In this document: positions 9,162 through 17,510 of the stretch, piece after piece
Layout of the letters: each line of letters starts with the position of its first letter
Position numbering within the stretch: position 1 is the first letter of the stretch
Translations under genes and position numbers: made by a program
Notes under the pieces: generated by a model
The model's database searches: none
Told to the model about the DNA's origin: nothing
Seen by the model: the letters and a program-made list of their open reading frames with translations, nothing else
Source: an uncultured Alphaproteobacteria bacterium
GTDB taxonomy: Bacteria; Pseudomonadota; Alphaproteobacteria; RF32; CAG-239
DNA length: 64,000 nt
Direction of reading: 5' to 3'
NCBI GenBank assembly: GCA_934277545.1
Contig: CAKQUG010000003.1
Location: forward strand, 124,001-188,000

Positions 9162-9746
9162 ATGTATAATTATAAAAATTATTTGGTTATGGATAAACAA
9201 TCTAAATTTAATCTCCTACGAGAGATTGCCTTAAGCCGAGATGAAGCTGAAGAATATTTTGATTTGCAGGAAATGAAAAATTCAAATTCCAATAAAATTT
9301 TTCTGCCTATGTCTGTGGTTTATGAAAATAAAAGAAAATGCTTGCGTGTGTTGCCTTATTTAGATTTGTCTCAAAAAGATAAGGTTTGGGGAATTTCTTT
9401 TCATGGTATTTTAATACATCGTTTGCAAATTGAAGCAGTCGGTTATGATAATTTGAATGAGAAACTAAATTCCGAGAATGCTTTGTGCGACAAATATTCT
9501 CGCTTAAGAACATTTCCGAGTTTATGCGATTGGGAACGTTTTTTTGCCAGTGGACATGAGTTTAATGATATGATGGCTCATTTCAGACGGCATGGAATTG
9601 CGGCAAATGACTTGGAAACGGGAACAATTTTTTTGTCTGCACGAGGAATTTTGTGCAGTTTTTCTCCTGAACTCGCACATTTATCTTTTGTAAATGAATA
9701 TGATACCGACACGCCGATGAAATCGCGCTTTGTTGTGTATTTGTAG
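9162..9746 (+). CDS. Hypothetical protein
   Basis: About 194 residues from ATG 9162, or 185 from ATG 9189. No signal peptide, membrane helix or motif that I recognise. The protein is moderately charged with scattered aromatic residues (KDKVWGISFHGILIHRL, LCDWERFFASGHEFNDMMAHF). Neither start has a clear Shine-Dalgarno, and the promoter just upstream predicts transcription from about 9157, so the upstream start would be almost leaderless. A hairpin terminator follows, making this a monocistronic unit. Confidence 0.6.
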   Translation: MYNYKNYLVMDKQSKFNLLREIALSRDEAEEYFDLQEMKNSNSNKIFLPMSVVYENKRKCLRVLPYLDLSQKDKVWGISFHGILIHRLQIEAVGYDNLNEKLNSENALCDKYSRLRTFPSLCDWERFFASGHEFNDMMAHFRRHGIAANDLETGTIFLSARGILCSFSPELAHLSFVNEYDTDTPMKSRFVVYL

Positions 9747-9766
9747 ATTTGTTTTTTGTGTTTTGA

Positions 9767-9795
9767 AAAGCCGTTCTAAATTTTAGAACGGCTTT
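9767..9795 (+). terminator. Hairpin after the 9162 gene
   Basis: The arms AAAGCCGTTCTAAA and TTTTAGAACGGCTTT form a near-perfect stem that ends the preceding unit. Only a short T-run follows, so termination on the plus strand may be moderate. Confidence 0.6.
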
Positions 9796-9830
9796 AAGTT
9801 TGATATAATAAACGCCAGATAGGAATATTT

Positions 9831-9858
9831 TGTCAAAAGTGTGTAAAAAAACGACCGT
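9831..9858 (+). repeat. Copy 1 of a pilin-associated upstream motif
   Basis: A segment beginning TGTCAAAAGTGTGTAAAAAA and continuing to ACGACCGT recurs with one extra A at 41681-41709. There it lies upstream of a pilin-like gene; here it lies just before the remnant of a pilin-like gene. The half containing TGTGTAAAAA is also one arm type of the palindrome at 41834-41865. A regulator binding site or conserved promoter element is an inference. Confidence 0.6.
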
Positions 9859-9911
9859 ATCTGACTAAACCGCTGAGCAGTACATTATATTTTTTGAGGT
9901 TCATTCAATAG

Positions 9912-10064
9912 AGTAAAGATGAATATGCCAATATTTATTGGGGAAATTCAACTTGTTCTGACGGAAGAAAGTGTCTGCGTGATTTAACTGTTGCAGAAAT
10001 AAATGCAATGTGCATGTCTTGTGATAAAAACAATGAGGCTTGCGGAATCAATTTAGAGTTTTAG
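9912..10064 (+). pseudogene. C-terminal remnant of a type IV pilin-like gene
   Basis: The frame is open from just after TAG at 9909-9911 and encodes about 50 residues ending NEACGINLEF, with no in-frame start codon. The order of features matches the C-terminus of the pilin-like gene at 41.9 kb: an aromatic followed by GN/GT-S-x-C-S, then a short loop with Cys-Leu, then TVAEINAMCMSCD aligned with TLSDVHNICSACD, and a final Cys-Gly/Asn-Ile-Asn. The whole N-terminal pilin helix is absent. This looks like an internally deleted duplicate that kept the upstream motif at 9831. Confidence 0.7.
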
Positions 10065-10169
10065 ATGAATAAAGCAAAACCTGTGCAAAAGTTGCTGAAA
10101 ATGTATACTTTTGTTGATGTTCTGTTAACATAATCTTGTTTAAAGTACTTTTTTATAAAGGAGCGCAAA

Positions 10170-10625
10170 ATGAAGAAAATTTTAGGCACGATGGCAGTTT
10201 TATCTGTTGTATGTTTGGCTGGCACGGCTCATGCTATTGACAGCACCGGCGGCTGCGGTTTGGGTTCTATGGCTTGGCGCGGTCAAAGCGGTGTAATTCC
10301 TCAGTCTTTGGCTATGACCACCAACTCTTGGTTTTCTAACACAATCGGTGTAACCATGGGAACTTCCGGCTGCGACCCTAACGGTCGTGTAACCGGCGGT
10401 ACAGGTCGTATGACTTTGGCCTTTTTGCAAGACAATATGGAACAATTTGCTATGGATGCAGCTGCAGGCCGCGGCGAAACCATTGAGACTTTGGCCGGTA
10501 TTTTAGATGTTGACAGTGAAACTTTAGGCAAAGAAGTTCAACAGAAATTTGCCTATATTTTTCCTAATGACAATGTAGAAGCTGCTGATGTTGCTTTGAA
10601 AGTTATGGAAATTGCTAAGGCTTAA
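10170..10625 (+). CDS. DUF3015-like exported protein
   Basis: A 151-residue protein with a clear signal peptide (MKKILGTMAVLSVVCLAGTAHA). The mature part starts with a Gly/Cys-rich segment GGCGLGSMAWRG and contains TTNSWFSNTIGVTMGTSGC, which fits the DUF3015 family of small secreted proteins of unknown function. The helical C-terminal half (residues 85-151) is acidic. ATG 10170 has an AAGGAG site. A hairpin terminator follows. Abundant periplasmic or surface placement is likely from the signal; no biochemical role is known to me. Confidence 0.7.
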   Translation: MKKILGTMAVLSVVCLAGTAHAIDSTGGCGLGSMAWRGQSGVIPQSLAMTTNSWFSNTIGVTMGTSGCDPNGRVTGGTGRMTLAFLQDNMEQFAMDAAAGRGETIETLAGILDVDSETLGKEVQQKFAYIFPNDNVEAADVALKVMEIAKA

Positions 10626-10639
10626 TTGCTGAAATAAGG

Positions 10640-10692
10640 AAAAGTCGCTCTGTTGCCGAAAATGATTTTTTTAGGTGTCGGGCGACTTTTTT
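10640..10692 (+). terminator. Long-loop terminator after the DUF3015 gene
   Basis: AAAAGTCGC (10640-10648) pairs with GCGACTTTTTT (10682-10692), giving a 9-bp stem, a loop of about 33 nt and a T-run. It overlaps the upstream start candidates (10653, 10662) of the next gene, which argues for a later start there. Confidence 0.6.
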
Positions 10693-10700
10693 GTTTGTGT

Positions 10701-12494
10701 ATGTGTAAGATTCTGATTTTTTTGAGTGCTTTATTGTGGTGCAGCATTGCAGATGCGGCGGACCGGCCGGCATATAATGCTGCATGGCTGAAATTGCTGC
10801 ATTATCATAAAACGCTTAACGGCTATCAAGGTTTGGTGGAAAATCAAGAGTTTTATATAAGTCAGGACGGACGAAACAATCCGCAAGATGAGTTTGCTGC
10901 TGAGGTAGCGGCTTTTGCTAAAGGAGAGGAAAAGTGTCGCTTTCCGGCAAGATTTAATTATCTGAAACAGCTGGGAAAAGTGCAGGGCGATTTGAAAGGC
11001 TGCAAAGACTATCAGCAATTTATGCATGATGTGCGGCCGAATGGTATTACGATTTTGTTTACAAACGCGTATATGAGCAATCCGGCCTCGTTGTTCGGTC
11101 ATACGCTGGTACGTATTGACACGGCGCGAAAAGGTACGCAAATGCTGGCGCATGGTTCAAATTTTGGGGCGGATTCAGGAACGGAACACGGAGTGATGTT
11201 CGCACTGAAAGGTTTGTTCGGCGGCTACCTCGGAGTATATAGCGTCAGTCCGTATTGGGAAATTATCAACACCTATAATAATATAGAAAATAGAGATATT
11301 TGGGAATATAATCTCAATCTGACAGATGAAGAAAAGCAAAAATTCGTAGACCATCTTTATGAAATGCGGCAAGCTAAAATACGCTACTATTTTTTGAGTA
11401 AAAATTGCTCGTATCTGATATTGGAATTGTTGGAGGCGGTGCGTCCGAGTTTGGAATTGACTAAGCAGTATTCGGCGTGGGTAATTCCGCTGGATACGCT
11501 TAAGACTATCAATAACGAACCGAATTTGGTTAAGTCGCAAAACTATCGTCCGGCACGCTATACGCAAATTCAAAACCTGTTAAAGGCAATGAATGATAAG
11601 CAATATCAGGCGTTTTTGCAAGGTGTGGAAGATTATGATTTTACGGCGGAAAATTTGACAGATGAAGAGAAATCAGAAGTTTATGAAGCAGTTTATCAAT
11701 ATTTTCAATATGAGTATACAGCTGGAAATATGCCGCTGAAAGAATATCGCAAAGCCAGTTTCGGCGTGTTGCGAAAACGCAGTGCTCTGCCGATTGTTGA
11801 AAAAACTAAGCCGGTTGGAGAGAATCCGGCGTTATCGCATGATTCTATGCAAATATCATTCAGCGGCGGAGAGGAACGCCATAAGAGCTTTGAAGAAGTG
11901 GAAATCCGTCCGGCGTACACCGCTTTGACTGATAGTAGTTTCGGGTTGGTTAAAGGGGCTGAAATCAGTGTGATGTCTAGCAAATGGCGCTATTATAACC
12001 AATCTCACAAAGCGGTTTTGCAAAATTTTGCGCCGATAAAAATTAAATCATTAGTGCCGGTGGGCAGGGTGTTTGACCCGATTTCATACGCTGTCGGCGC
12101 GGAAATAAAACGGGACTATAATCCGCAGAATTATGATGAAGGCTATGTTGGCTATGGTTACGGCGGAGTTGGCAAAACTATTGCTTTGCCGGCAGATATT
12201 TGGCTTTATGGCTTGATGAAGATAAATGGCGCGTACGGCGGTTTTATTCCGCATAACAGCTGGGGCGGACTGGCGCCTGAAATCGGCGTTTTGAAAGATT
12301 TTGGCGCGGTACGGCTGCATTTTAACGCCGAAAAAACTTGGGCAACCGACAAGTTTGGAGATAGGCTGATTTATAAAACAGCCGGTTCAGTGGGTATAAC
12401 CGATAATCTGTCGCTGGAAATCGGTTATGAGAGCAGTCATAATATCGGACGCAACAGCGAATGCTGGCAGCTTTGGTTGCGGCAAAGTTTTTAG
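10701..12494 (+). CDS. DUF4105-domain envelope protein
   Basis: About 597 residues. A signal peptide (CKILIFLSALLWCSIADAAD) is followed by a DUF4105 region: NGITILFTNAYMSNPASLFGHTLVRID and KIRYYFLSKNCSYLILELLE are typical phrases with a conserved His and Cys. The C-terminal third (after about residue 390) is rich in alternating aromatic and small residues and ends in LWLRQSF, like an outer-membrane barrel. The frame also reads from ATG 10662 or TTG 10653, but these lie in the terminator of the preceding gene, so ATG 10701 is preferred. Function unknown; outer membrane placement is inferred. Confidence 0.75.
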   Translation: MCKILIFLSALLWCSIADAADRPAYNAAWLKLLHYHKTLNGYQGLVENQEFYISQDGRNNPQDEFAAEVAAFAKGEEKCRFPARFNYLKQLGKVQGDLKGCKDYQQFMHDVRPNGITILFTNAYMSNPASLFGHTLVRIDTARKGTQMLAHGSNFGADSGTEHGVMFALKGLFGGYLGVYSVSPYWEIINTYNNIENRDIWEYNLNLTDEEKQKFVDHLYEMRQAKIRYYFLSKNCSYLILELLEAVRPSLELTKQYSAWVIPLDTLKTINNEPNLVKSQNYRPARYTQIQNLLKAMNDKQYQAFLQGVEDYDFTAENLTDEEKSEVYEAVYQYFQYEYTAGNMPLKEYRKASFGVLRKRSALPIVEKTKPVGENPALSHDSMQISFSGGEERHKSFEEVEIRPAYTALTDSSFGLVKGAEISVMSSKWRYYNQSHKAVLQNFAPIKIKSLVPVGRVFDPISYAVGAEIKRDYNPQNYDEGYVGYGYGGVGKTIALPADIWLYGLMKINGAYGGFIPHNSWGGLAPEIGVLKDFGAVRLHFNAEKTWATDKFGDRLIYKTAGSVGITDNLSLEIGYESSHNIGRNSECWQLWLRQSF

Positions 12495-12500
12495 AAATTC

Positions 12501-12529
12501 TTGACAAAAACAGTAAAACATAGTATCAA
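12501..12529 (+). promoter_or_regulatory. Putative promoter of the coiled-coil repeat gene
   Basis: TTGACA (12501-12506), a 17-nt spacer and TATCAA (12524-12529). The stretch after the -35, AAAACAGTAAAA, closely matches the promoter at 13430, suggesting the two units share a duplicated promoter. Confidence 0.55.
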
Positions 12530-12580
12530 TTAAACAGAGTTAATTATAATTTTGTTTAATTTTTTTAATATTATTTTATT

Positions 12581-13354
12581 ATGGCGAAATTTTTTAATAC
12601 CTTTTCCACTCATTTGCATGGTACTTTCTTGGGCGGTGCGGTTCGTGTGATAGGTGTAATTTGTCTATTGGCGGTATTTGGACATAAGTATCTTGAGGCT
12701 AAGCGCAAAAAGCAAGAGGCGGAACAGCTTGAGGCCGAGCGTAAAAAGCAAGAGGCCGAACAGCTTGAGGCCGAGCGTAAAAAGCAAGAGGCGGAACAGC
12801 TTGAGGCCGAGCGCAAACAGCAAGAGGCGGAACAGCTTGAGGCCGAGTGCAAAAAGCAAGAAGCGGAACAGCTTGAGGCCGAGCGTAAAAAGCAAGAGGC
12901 TGAACGTCTTGAAGCCGAGCGCAAAAAACAAGAGGCGGAACGACTTGAAGCTGAGCGTAAAAAGCAAGAGGCCGAACGACTTGAAGCTGAACGTAAAAAG
13001 CAAGAGGCTGAACGTCTTGAAGCCGAGTGCAAAAAGCAGGAGGCCGAACGAAAAGCAAAAGCTGAGCTGACACCTCAAGAAATTAACAAATATTGGAATT
13101 TTGCTAAGACTGAATACGGTAAGTTTAAAGCACATAATGGCGATGATGATGCAGACAGAGTCGTCCGCAGAGAGAGTGCCATGAGAATCCTTAAACTGAC
13201 AAACAGTCGTTTTACTAAAACTGAACTGGATAAACAGTATCAGCTGATGCGTAGTACTTATGTATTCCCTTTGCAGAAGAGCGCAGAAGAAAGGTTTTCT
13301 TCCTGGAAGGTGCTGAAAACTGCCTATGACGAATTGTGCGGCAGCGCAATTTAA
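12581..13354 (+). CDS. Membrane-anchored coiled-coil protein with degenerate J-like C-terminus
   Basis: A 257-residue protein. Residues 18-34 form a membrane segment. Residues 38-157 are ten tandem copies of a 12-residue unit of the form LEAERKKQEAEQ, predicted to be one long charged helix or coiled coil. The C-terminal 95 residues (AMRILKL..., LDKQYQLMR..., WKVLKTAYDELC) have the spacing of a J-domain (helix, basic helix, AYDxL helix) but lack the HPD tripeptide, so DnaK stimulation is unlikely. The J-domain link is an inference. The gene has its own promoter and terminator. Confidence 0.7.
   Translation: MAKFFNTFSTHLHGTFLGGAVRVIGVICLLAVFGHKYLEAKRKKQEAEQLEAERKKQEAEQLEAERKKQEAEQLEAERKQQEAEQLEAECKKQEAEQLEAERKKQEAERLEAERKKQEAERLEAERKKQEAERLEAERKKQEAERLEAECKKQEAERKAKAELTPQEINKYWNFAKTEYGKFKAHNGDDDADRVVRRESAMRILKLTNSRFTKTELDKQYQLMRSTYVFPLQKSAEERFSSWKVLKTAYDELCGSAI
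12692..13051 (+). repeat. 36-bp in-frame tandem repeat (about 10 copies)
   Basis: Ten units of 36 bp encode LEAERKKQEAEQ variants. Differences between copies (AGG/AGC/TGC at the Arg codon, Gln or Arg at the unit end) show divergence in sub-blocks: the first five copies end in Gln and the last five in Arg. Copy number is likely to vary between strains. All other frames are open here only because of the repeat. Confidence 0.9.
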
Positions 13355-13382
13355 AATATTGTCTTTACGTTATAGTATTAAA

Positions 13383-13418
13383 GAACTGTGGAAGTGTTAA
13401 AACTTTCGCAGTTCTTTT
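13383..13418 (+). terminator. Terminator of the coiled-coil gene (copy 1 of a repeated hairpin)
   Basis: GAACTG pairs with CAGTTC around an inner GAAGTGTTAAAACTTTC, followed by TTTT. A nearly identical hairpin occurs at 13704-13739 after the next small gene. Confidence 0.75.
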
Positions 13419-13429
13419 GTGTAAATATA

Positions 13430-13458
13430 TTGACAAAAATAGTAAAATAGGATAAATA
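13430..13458 (+). promoter_or_regulatory. Putative promoter of the 33-residue gene
   Basis: TTGACA (13430-13435), 17-nt spacer, TAAATA (13453-13458). It resembles the promoter at 12501 over the AAAANAGTAAAA stretch. Confidence 0.5.
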
Positions 13459-13502
13459 AAAAACAAAATTTTATTTTTGTGTGTAACTAAAATTATTAAC
13501 GT

Positions 13503-13604
13503 ATGGAAAATTTTATAATGATTGCCGCTTTTTTACTAATCTTGTGTGTTTTAGGTATGGCCGGAATTTTTATGGGTTATGTTGACAAACATGGCGATAA
13601 GTAA
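13503..13604 (+). CDS. Putative 33-residue membrane microprotein
   Basis: A short frame reading MENFIMIAAFLLILCVLGMA followed by GIFMGYVDKHGDK. It is one transmembrane helix with a charged C-terminal tail. It sits between a good promoter (13430) and a hairpin terminator (13704), and both are copies of those around the preceding gene, which supports a real transcription unit. No clear Shine-Dalgarno is visible. Translation is therefore plausible but not proven, and no function is known. Confidence 0.4.
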   Translation: MENFIMIAAFLLILCVLGMAGIFMGYVDKHGDK

Positions 13605-13703
13605 AACATCAACAGTGTGGCGTGGTAAAATAATCTAAAACATTTAGTTTAGACTATGATAAAATTAGTAAATATAAAATAGTACCGTTCTAAAATTGAA
13701 TAA

Positions 13704-13739
13704 AAACTGTGGAAGTGTTGAAACTTTCGCAGTTTTTTT
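13704..13739 (+). terminator. Repeated hairpin terminator, copy 2
   Basis: AACTG...CAGTT closing the same inner GAAGTGTTGAAACTTTC as at 13383, followed by seven T residues. It separates the small gene unit from the flavoprotein gene. Confidence 0.75.
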
Positions 13740-13803
13740 GTAAAAATTTTTTGCAAAAAGAAATTTTTAATGCTAGATTATTGGTGTTTTTAGGGAAAGT
13801 AAA

Positions 13804-14961
13804 ATGAAACAGCAGCATTTCAAAAGTATCATTATCGGCGCCGGTGCTTCCGGTTTGATGTGTGCCGAACATATAGCCGACGAGGGCAATGTGCTGGTAC
13901 TGGAAAAACAACCACAGATAGCCGCAAAAGTCAAAATATCCGGCGGCGGAAAGTGTAATTTTACTAATTTGGGTGTGGCTTTTAGCAATTATTTATGCTC
14001 AAACAAACATTTTGTAAAATCGGCATTAGCTCGCTTTACTCCGCAGGATATTATAAAAATTATGCAGCAAAATCATCTTAAGTTTGAAGAACGGCAAAAC
14101 CGGCAAATGTTTGCTTTCAGCGCTGTTGAAGTGGCGGATATGCTGCTGAAAAGATGTTTGCAAAAGAAGGTAAAAATTCAAACAGGCTGTTTGATAAACA
14201 GTATTGCTAAGCAGGATGATTTTTTTGAAATTACCGCAAATTCAGGCGATTATACCTGCGATAACCTGATTATTGCCACCGGTGGCGTGTCATATCCCAA
14301 AATCGGCGCCACTGATTTCGGTTACAGAATAGCCAAACAGTTCGGACATAAAATTATTAACCCGCGTCCGGCTTTGGTCGGGCTTGTTGCTCAGCCGGAA
14401 CTACGGAGTTTTTGTTCGGAATTGGCTGGTGTTTCCGTACCGGTTATTATAAATATGGATAAGCAAAAAATCTGCCGCGATTTATTGTTTACACATGTCG
14501 GCGTTTCCGGTCCGGCAATTTTGAATGCTTCGCTGTATTGGCAAAGCGGAAAAACATTTTATATTGATTTTTTGAATGGGAAAAGTTTAGACAGCTTGCT
14601 GAAAAATCAGGCTAAAAAATCGGTTAGTCAGATAGTCGGAAAGGTTCTGCCGATAAATTTAGCAAAAAAACTGGTAGGAAATTTAGATTGTCAAATTGAG
14701 AATTTAAGCAATAAAAACAAACAGATATTAAATGACAGAATAACAGCTTTTACTTTTACTCCGCAAAAAACAATGGGATTTGACCGAGCCGAGGTTACAG
14801 CAGGCGGAGTTGATGTCAGCCAAATTTCCTCGCAAACCATGGAAAGCAAACTTTGTCCGCATTTGTTTTTTATCGGCGAAGTTTTAGATGTTACCGGAGA
14901 ACTTGGCGGCTTTAATTTGCAGTGGGCGTGGGCATCGGCAAATGCCGTAAAAATTTATTAA
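13804..14961 (+). CDS. HI0933/YhiN-family FAD flavoprotein
   Basis: A 385-residue protein. The N-terminal dinucleotide fold reads IIIGAGASGLMCAEHI (about residues 10-25). The family signature KVKISGGGKCNFTN follows at about residue 40, and NLIIATGGVSYPKIGATDFGYRIA in the middle. The C-terminus GELGGFNLQWAWASANAVK is the second FAD-contact region. Members are soluble NAD(P)/FAD-dependent oxidoreductases of mostly unknown substrate. It converges on lon with a shared hairpin between them. Confidence 0.88.
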   Translation: MKQQHFKSIIIGAGASGLMCAEHIADEGNVLVLEKQPQIAAKVKISGGGKCNFTNLGVAFSNYLCSNKHFVKSALARFTPQDIIKIMQQNHLKFEERQNRQMFAFSAVEVADMLLKRCLQKKVKIQTGCLINSIAKQDDFFEITANSGDYTCDNLIIATGGVSYPKIGATDFGYRIAKQFGHKIINPRPALVGLVAQPELRSFCSELAGVSVPVIINMDKQKICRDLLFTHVGVSGPAILNASLYWQSGKTFYIDFLNGKSLDSLLKNQAKKSVSQIVGKVLPINLAKKLVGNLDCQIENLSNKNKQILNDRITAFTFTPQKTMGFDRAEVTAGGVDVSQISSQTMESKLCPHLFFIGEVLDVTGELGGFNLQWAWASANAVKIY

Positions 14962-15013
14962 GCCACAGACAAACGGTTTTTGACGGCTTTATAATATTTG
15001 AAAGAAAAACAAA

Positions 15014-15043
15014 AAGCACTGATTTGAGTAAGTTTCAGCGCTT
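15014..15043 (-). terminator. Bidirectional terminator between the flavoprotein gene and lon
   Basis: AAGCACTGA pairs with TCAGCGCTT (one G-T pair). On the minus strand the stem is followed by TTTTTGTTTTT, giving a strong terminator for lon. It may also stop the plus-strand flavoprotein transcript. Confidence 0.65.
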
Positions 15044-15068
15044 CTTGAATTTAGATGATATTGCAAAG

Positions 15069-17417
15069 TTATTTTCTTTTATGCAAGGCTATTTCCAAAA
15101 CTTCGGAAACATTGCTTACCGGAATAATTTTCATTCCTTTTTTCACATTATCCGGTATCTCTGCCAAATCTTTTTCATTTTCTTTTGGAATAATTACGGT
15201 TTTGATACCTCCGCGCAAAGCGGCAAGCAATTTTTCTTTTAAGCCGCCGATAGGCAGAACTCGGCCTTGCAAGGTGATTTCGCCGGTCATGGCTACATCT
15301 TTTTTAACCGGAGTTTTCGTAAACACCGAAACTAAAGTTGTATACATGGCAATGCCGGCGGAAGGGCCGTCTTTTGGGGTCGCTCCTTCCGGTACATGAA
15401 CATGGACATCCGTTTTTTCAAACACTTCGGGGTCAATACCCAAGTCTTTGGAGTGAGCACGCACCACAGAATAGGCGGTTTCTATCGACTCTTTCATTAC
15501 ATCACCGAGCTTGCCCGTTTGCGTAACTTTGCCTTTTCCCGGCATATCCACGGCTTCAATAAACAAAATGTCGCCGCCGACTTCCGTCCACGCCAAACCG
15601 GTGGTAACGCCGATATGGTCTTGTTTTTCGGCTTCGCCGTAGCTGAAACGCTTTACGCCTAAATATTTTTCCAGGTTAGCCGGAGTAACCTCTATTTTTA
15701 CGCATTTGCCTTTTTGCAGTAAAATGTCTTTAATTGCTTTGCGGGCAATGGTAGCCAACTCGCGTTCCAGGTTACGCACGCCGGCTTCACGCGTGTAGTA
15801 GCGGATTATATCGCGAATGGCGTCATCACTGATTACCAATTCCGAGCATTTAACGGCGTTTTCATCAAAAACTTTTTTCAATAAATGGCGTTTGGCGATT
15901 TCGATTTTTTCATCTTCGGTATAGCCTGACAGCTGGATGATTTCCATACGGTCAAGCAACGGGCGCGGCATATCCAAAGAGTTGGCGGTTGTAACAAACA
16001 TCACATCAGACAAATCATAGTCAACCTCTAAATAATGGTCGTTAAAGGATGAATTTTGCTCAGGGTCCAGCACTTCCAACAAGGCAGAACTCGGGTCGCC
16101 GCGCCAATCATTGCCCAGTTTGTCTATTTCATCCAGCAAAAACAGCGGGTTAGAAGTTCCGGCTTTTTTCATGGATTGAACAATTTTGCCAGGCATGGCG
16201 CCGATATAAGTGCGGCGGTGTCCGCGGATTTCCGCTTCATCACGCATACCGCCCAAAGAGGCGCGCACAAAGTTGCGGTTAGTGGCGCGTGCTATGGATT
16301 TGCCCAGTGAAGTTTTGCCGACACCCGGAGGACCTACCAAGCACAAAATAGGGGCTTTCATACTGCCGGCACGAGATTGTACGGCTAAATATTCCACAAT
16401 ACGCTCTTTGACTTTTTCCAGTCCATAGTGGTCTTCTTCCAAAACCTCAATGGCTTTTGACAAGTCTTTGTTAAGTTTTGTCTTCTTGTTCCAAGGAATA
16501 TCCAAAAGCCAATCAAGATAGTTGCGGATAATTGCGCTTTCCGGAGAAGAATTGCCCATGTTTTTGAGCTTTTTTAATTCGGCAAGAGCTTTGTCTCGCG
16601 CCTCTTTAGTGAATTTTGTGGCGTTGATGCGCTTCAGGTAATTGCCGAACTCGTCGCCGTCTTCTCCGTTGTTAAGTTCTTTTTGAATAGCCTTTATTTG
16701 CTCGTTTAAATAATATTCTTTCTGGCTTTTTTCCATTTGCTTTTTAACACGGTTTTTTATGCGGTCTTCCACTTCCATAACCATCATTTCCGTGTCAATA
16801 AGCTGCAGCAGTTTGTTCAGGCGTTCTTTTAAATTTTCCGCCTCAAGCAAATATTGCTTATCTTCGGTTTTTAAGGCTAAGTGAGAAGCAACCGTGTCGG
16901 CAAGTTTGTCGTATTCTTCAATTTGTTTAACCGACTGCACCACATCAAGCGGAATTTTCTTATTTAGTTTAACATAATCTTCAAACTGGCTTACTACAGC
17001 GCGCGCCCAAGCTTTCAGCTCGGCAACGTCTTCTTTTTCCGCCGGATAGGCTACGATTTTGGCTGAATAAAAAGCGCCTTCGTTTTGAAAACTCTTGATT
17101 TTTATGCGTTCCAGACCTTCTACCAAAATTTTAACGGTTCCGTCCGGCAGTTTCAGCATTTGCAAAATGTTGCCTCGGGTGCCGACTTTATATAAATCAT
17201 CAGCCTCAGGCACTTCCACATCAGCTTTTTTCTGCATAACCAAAACAATATCCGAACCTTTGTCGTTGGCATGCTGCACTGCTTCAATGGATTTTTCCCG
17301 GCCGACGAAAATCGGCACAATCATTTTCGGATACACTACCACATCACGCAGCGGCAACACCGGTAAAATTGTTTCTTTTTTCTTTTCCACTTTGTTGTTT
17401 TCCTTATTTTCCTGCAT
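15069..17417 (-). CDS. lon: ATP-dependent protease La
   Basis: A 782-residue Lon. Domains in order: N-terminal substrate domain (LPVLPLRDVVVYPKMIVPIFVGR), coiled-coil middle, AAA+ module with Walker A GPPGVGKTS and Walker B LFLLDEIDK, and a C-terminal serine protease domain with KDGPSAG (catalytic Ser) and GGLKEKLLAA (catalytic Lys). It degrades misfolded and regulatory proteins in the cytoplasm as a hexamer. Length is normal. A CCTATAT box just upstream hints at heat-shock control. Confidence 0.97.
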   Translation of the reverse strand: MQENKENNKVEKKKETILPVLPLRDVVVYPKMIVPIFVGREKSIEAVQHANDKGSDIVLVMQKKADVEVPEADDLYKVGTRGNILQMLKLPDGTVKILVEGLERIKIKSFQNEGAFYSAKIVAYPAEKEDVAELKAWARAVVSQFEDYVKLNKKIPLDVVQSVKQIEEYDKLADTVASHLALKTEDKQYLLEAENLKERLNKLLQLIDTEMMVMEVEDRIKNRVKKQMEKSQKEYYLNEQIKAIQKELNNGEDGDEFGNYLKRINATKFTKEARDKALAELKKLKNMGNSSPESAIIRNYLDWLLDIPWNKKTKLNKDLSKAIEVLEEDHYGLEKVKERIVEYLAVQSRAGSMKAPILCLVGPPGVGKTSLGKSIARATNRNFVRASLGGMRDEAEIRGHRRTYIGAMPGKIVQSMKKAGTSNPLFLLDEIDKLGNDWRGDPSSALLEVLDPEQNSSFNDHYLEVDYDLSDVMFVTTANSLDMPRPLLDRMEIIQLSGYTEDEKIEIAKRHLLKKVFDENAVKCSELVISDDAIRDIIRYYTREAGVRNLERELATIARKAIKDILLQKGKCVKIEVTPANLEKYLGVKRFSYGEAEKQDHIGVTTGLAWTEVGGDILFIEAVDMPGKGKVTQTGKLGDVMKESIETAYSVVRAHSKDLGIDPEVFEKTDVHVHVPEGATPKDGPSAGIAMYTTLVSVFTKTPVKKDVAMTGEITLQGRVLPIGGLKEKLLAALRGGIKTVIIPKENEKDLAEIPDNVKKGMKIIPVSNVSEVLEIALHKRK

Positions 17418-17450
17418 ATCAGCTAAACTCCGTCCAATACATCTTTTTAT

Positions 17451-17479
17451 TATATAGGGGCGCTTTTTGCGTTCTACAA
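17451..17479 (-). promoter_or_regulatory. Putative lon promoter with RpoH-like -10
   Basis: On the minus strand CCCCTATATAAT contains both a sigma70-like TATATA/TATAAT and the alphaproteobacterial heat-shock -10 form CCTATAT. A TTGTAG at 17 nt is a possible -35. Heat-shock control fits lon but is an inference. Confidence 0.4.
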
Positions 17480-17510
17480 TAGCTCAAAGCAAATTTTCCC
17501 CATTTTGTTT

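Noticed and set aside
12610..13135. Long open frames on both strands across the coiled-coil gene (124-156 codons)
   Set aside because: They arise because a 36-bp repeat keeps every frame open; only the plus frame from 12581 has a start context, promoter and a sensible non-repeat C-terminus.
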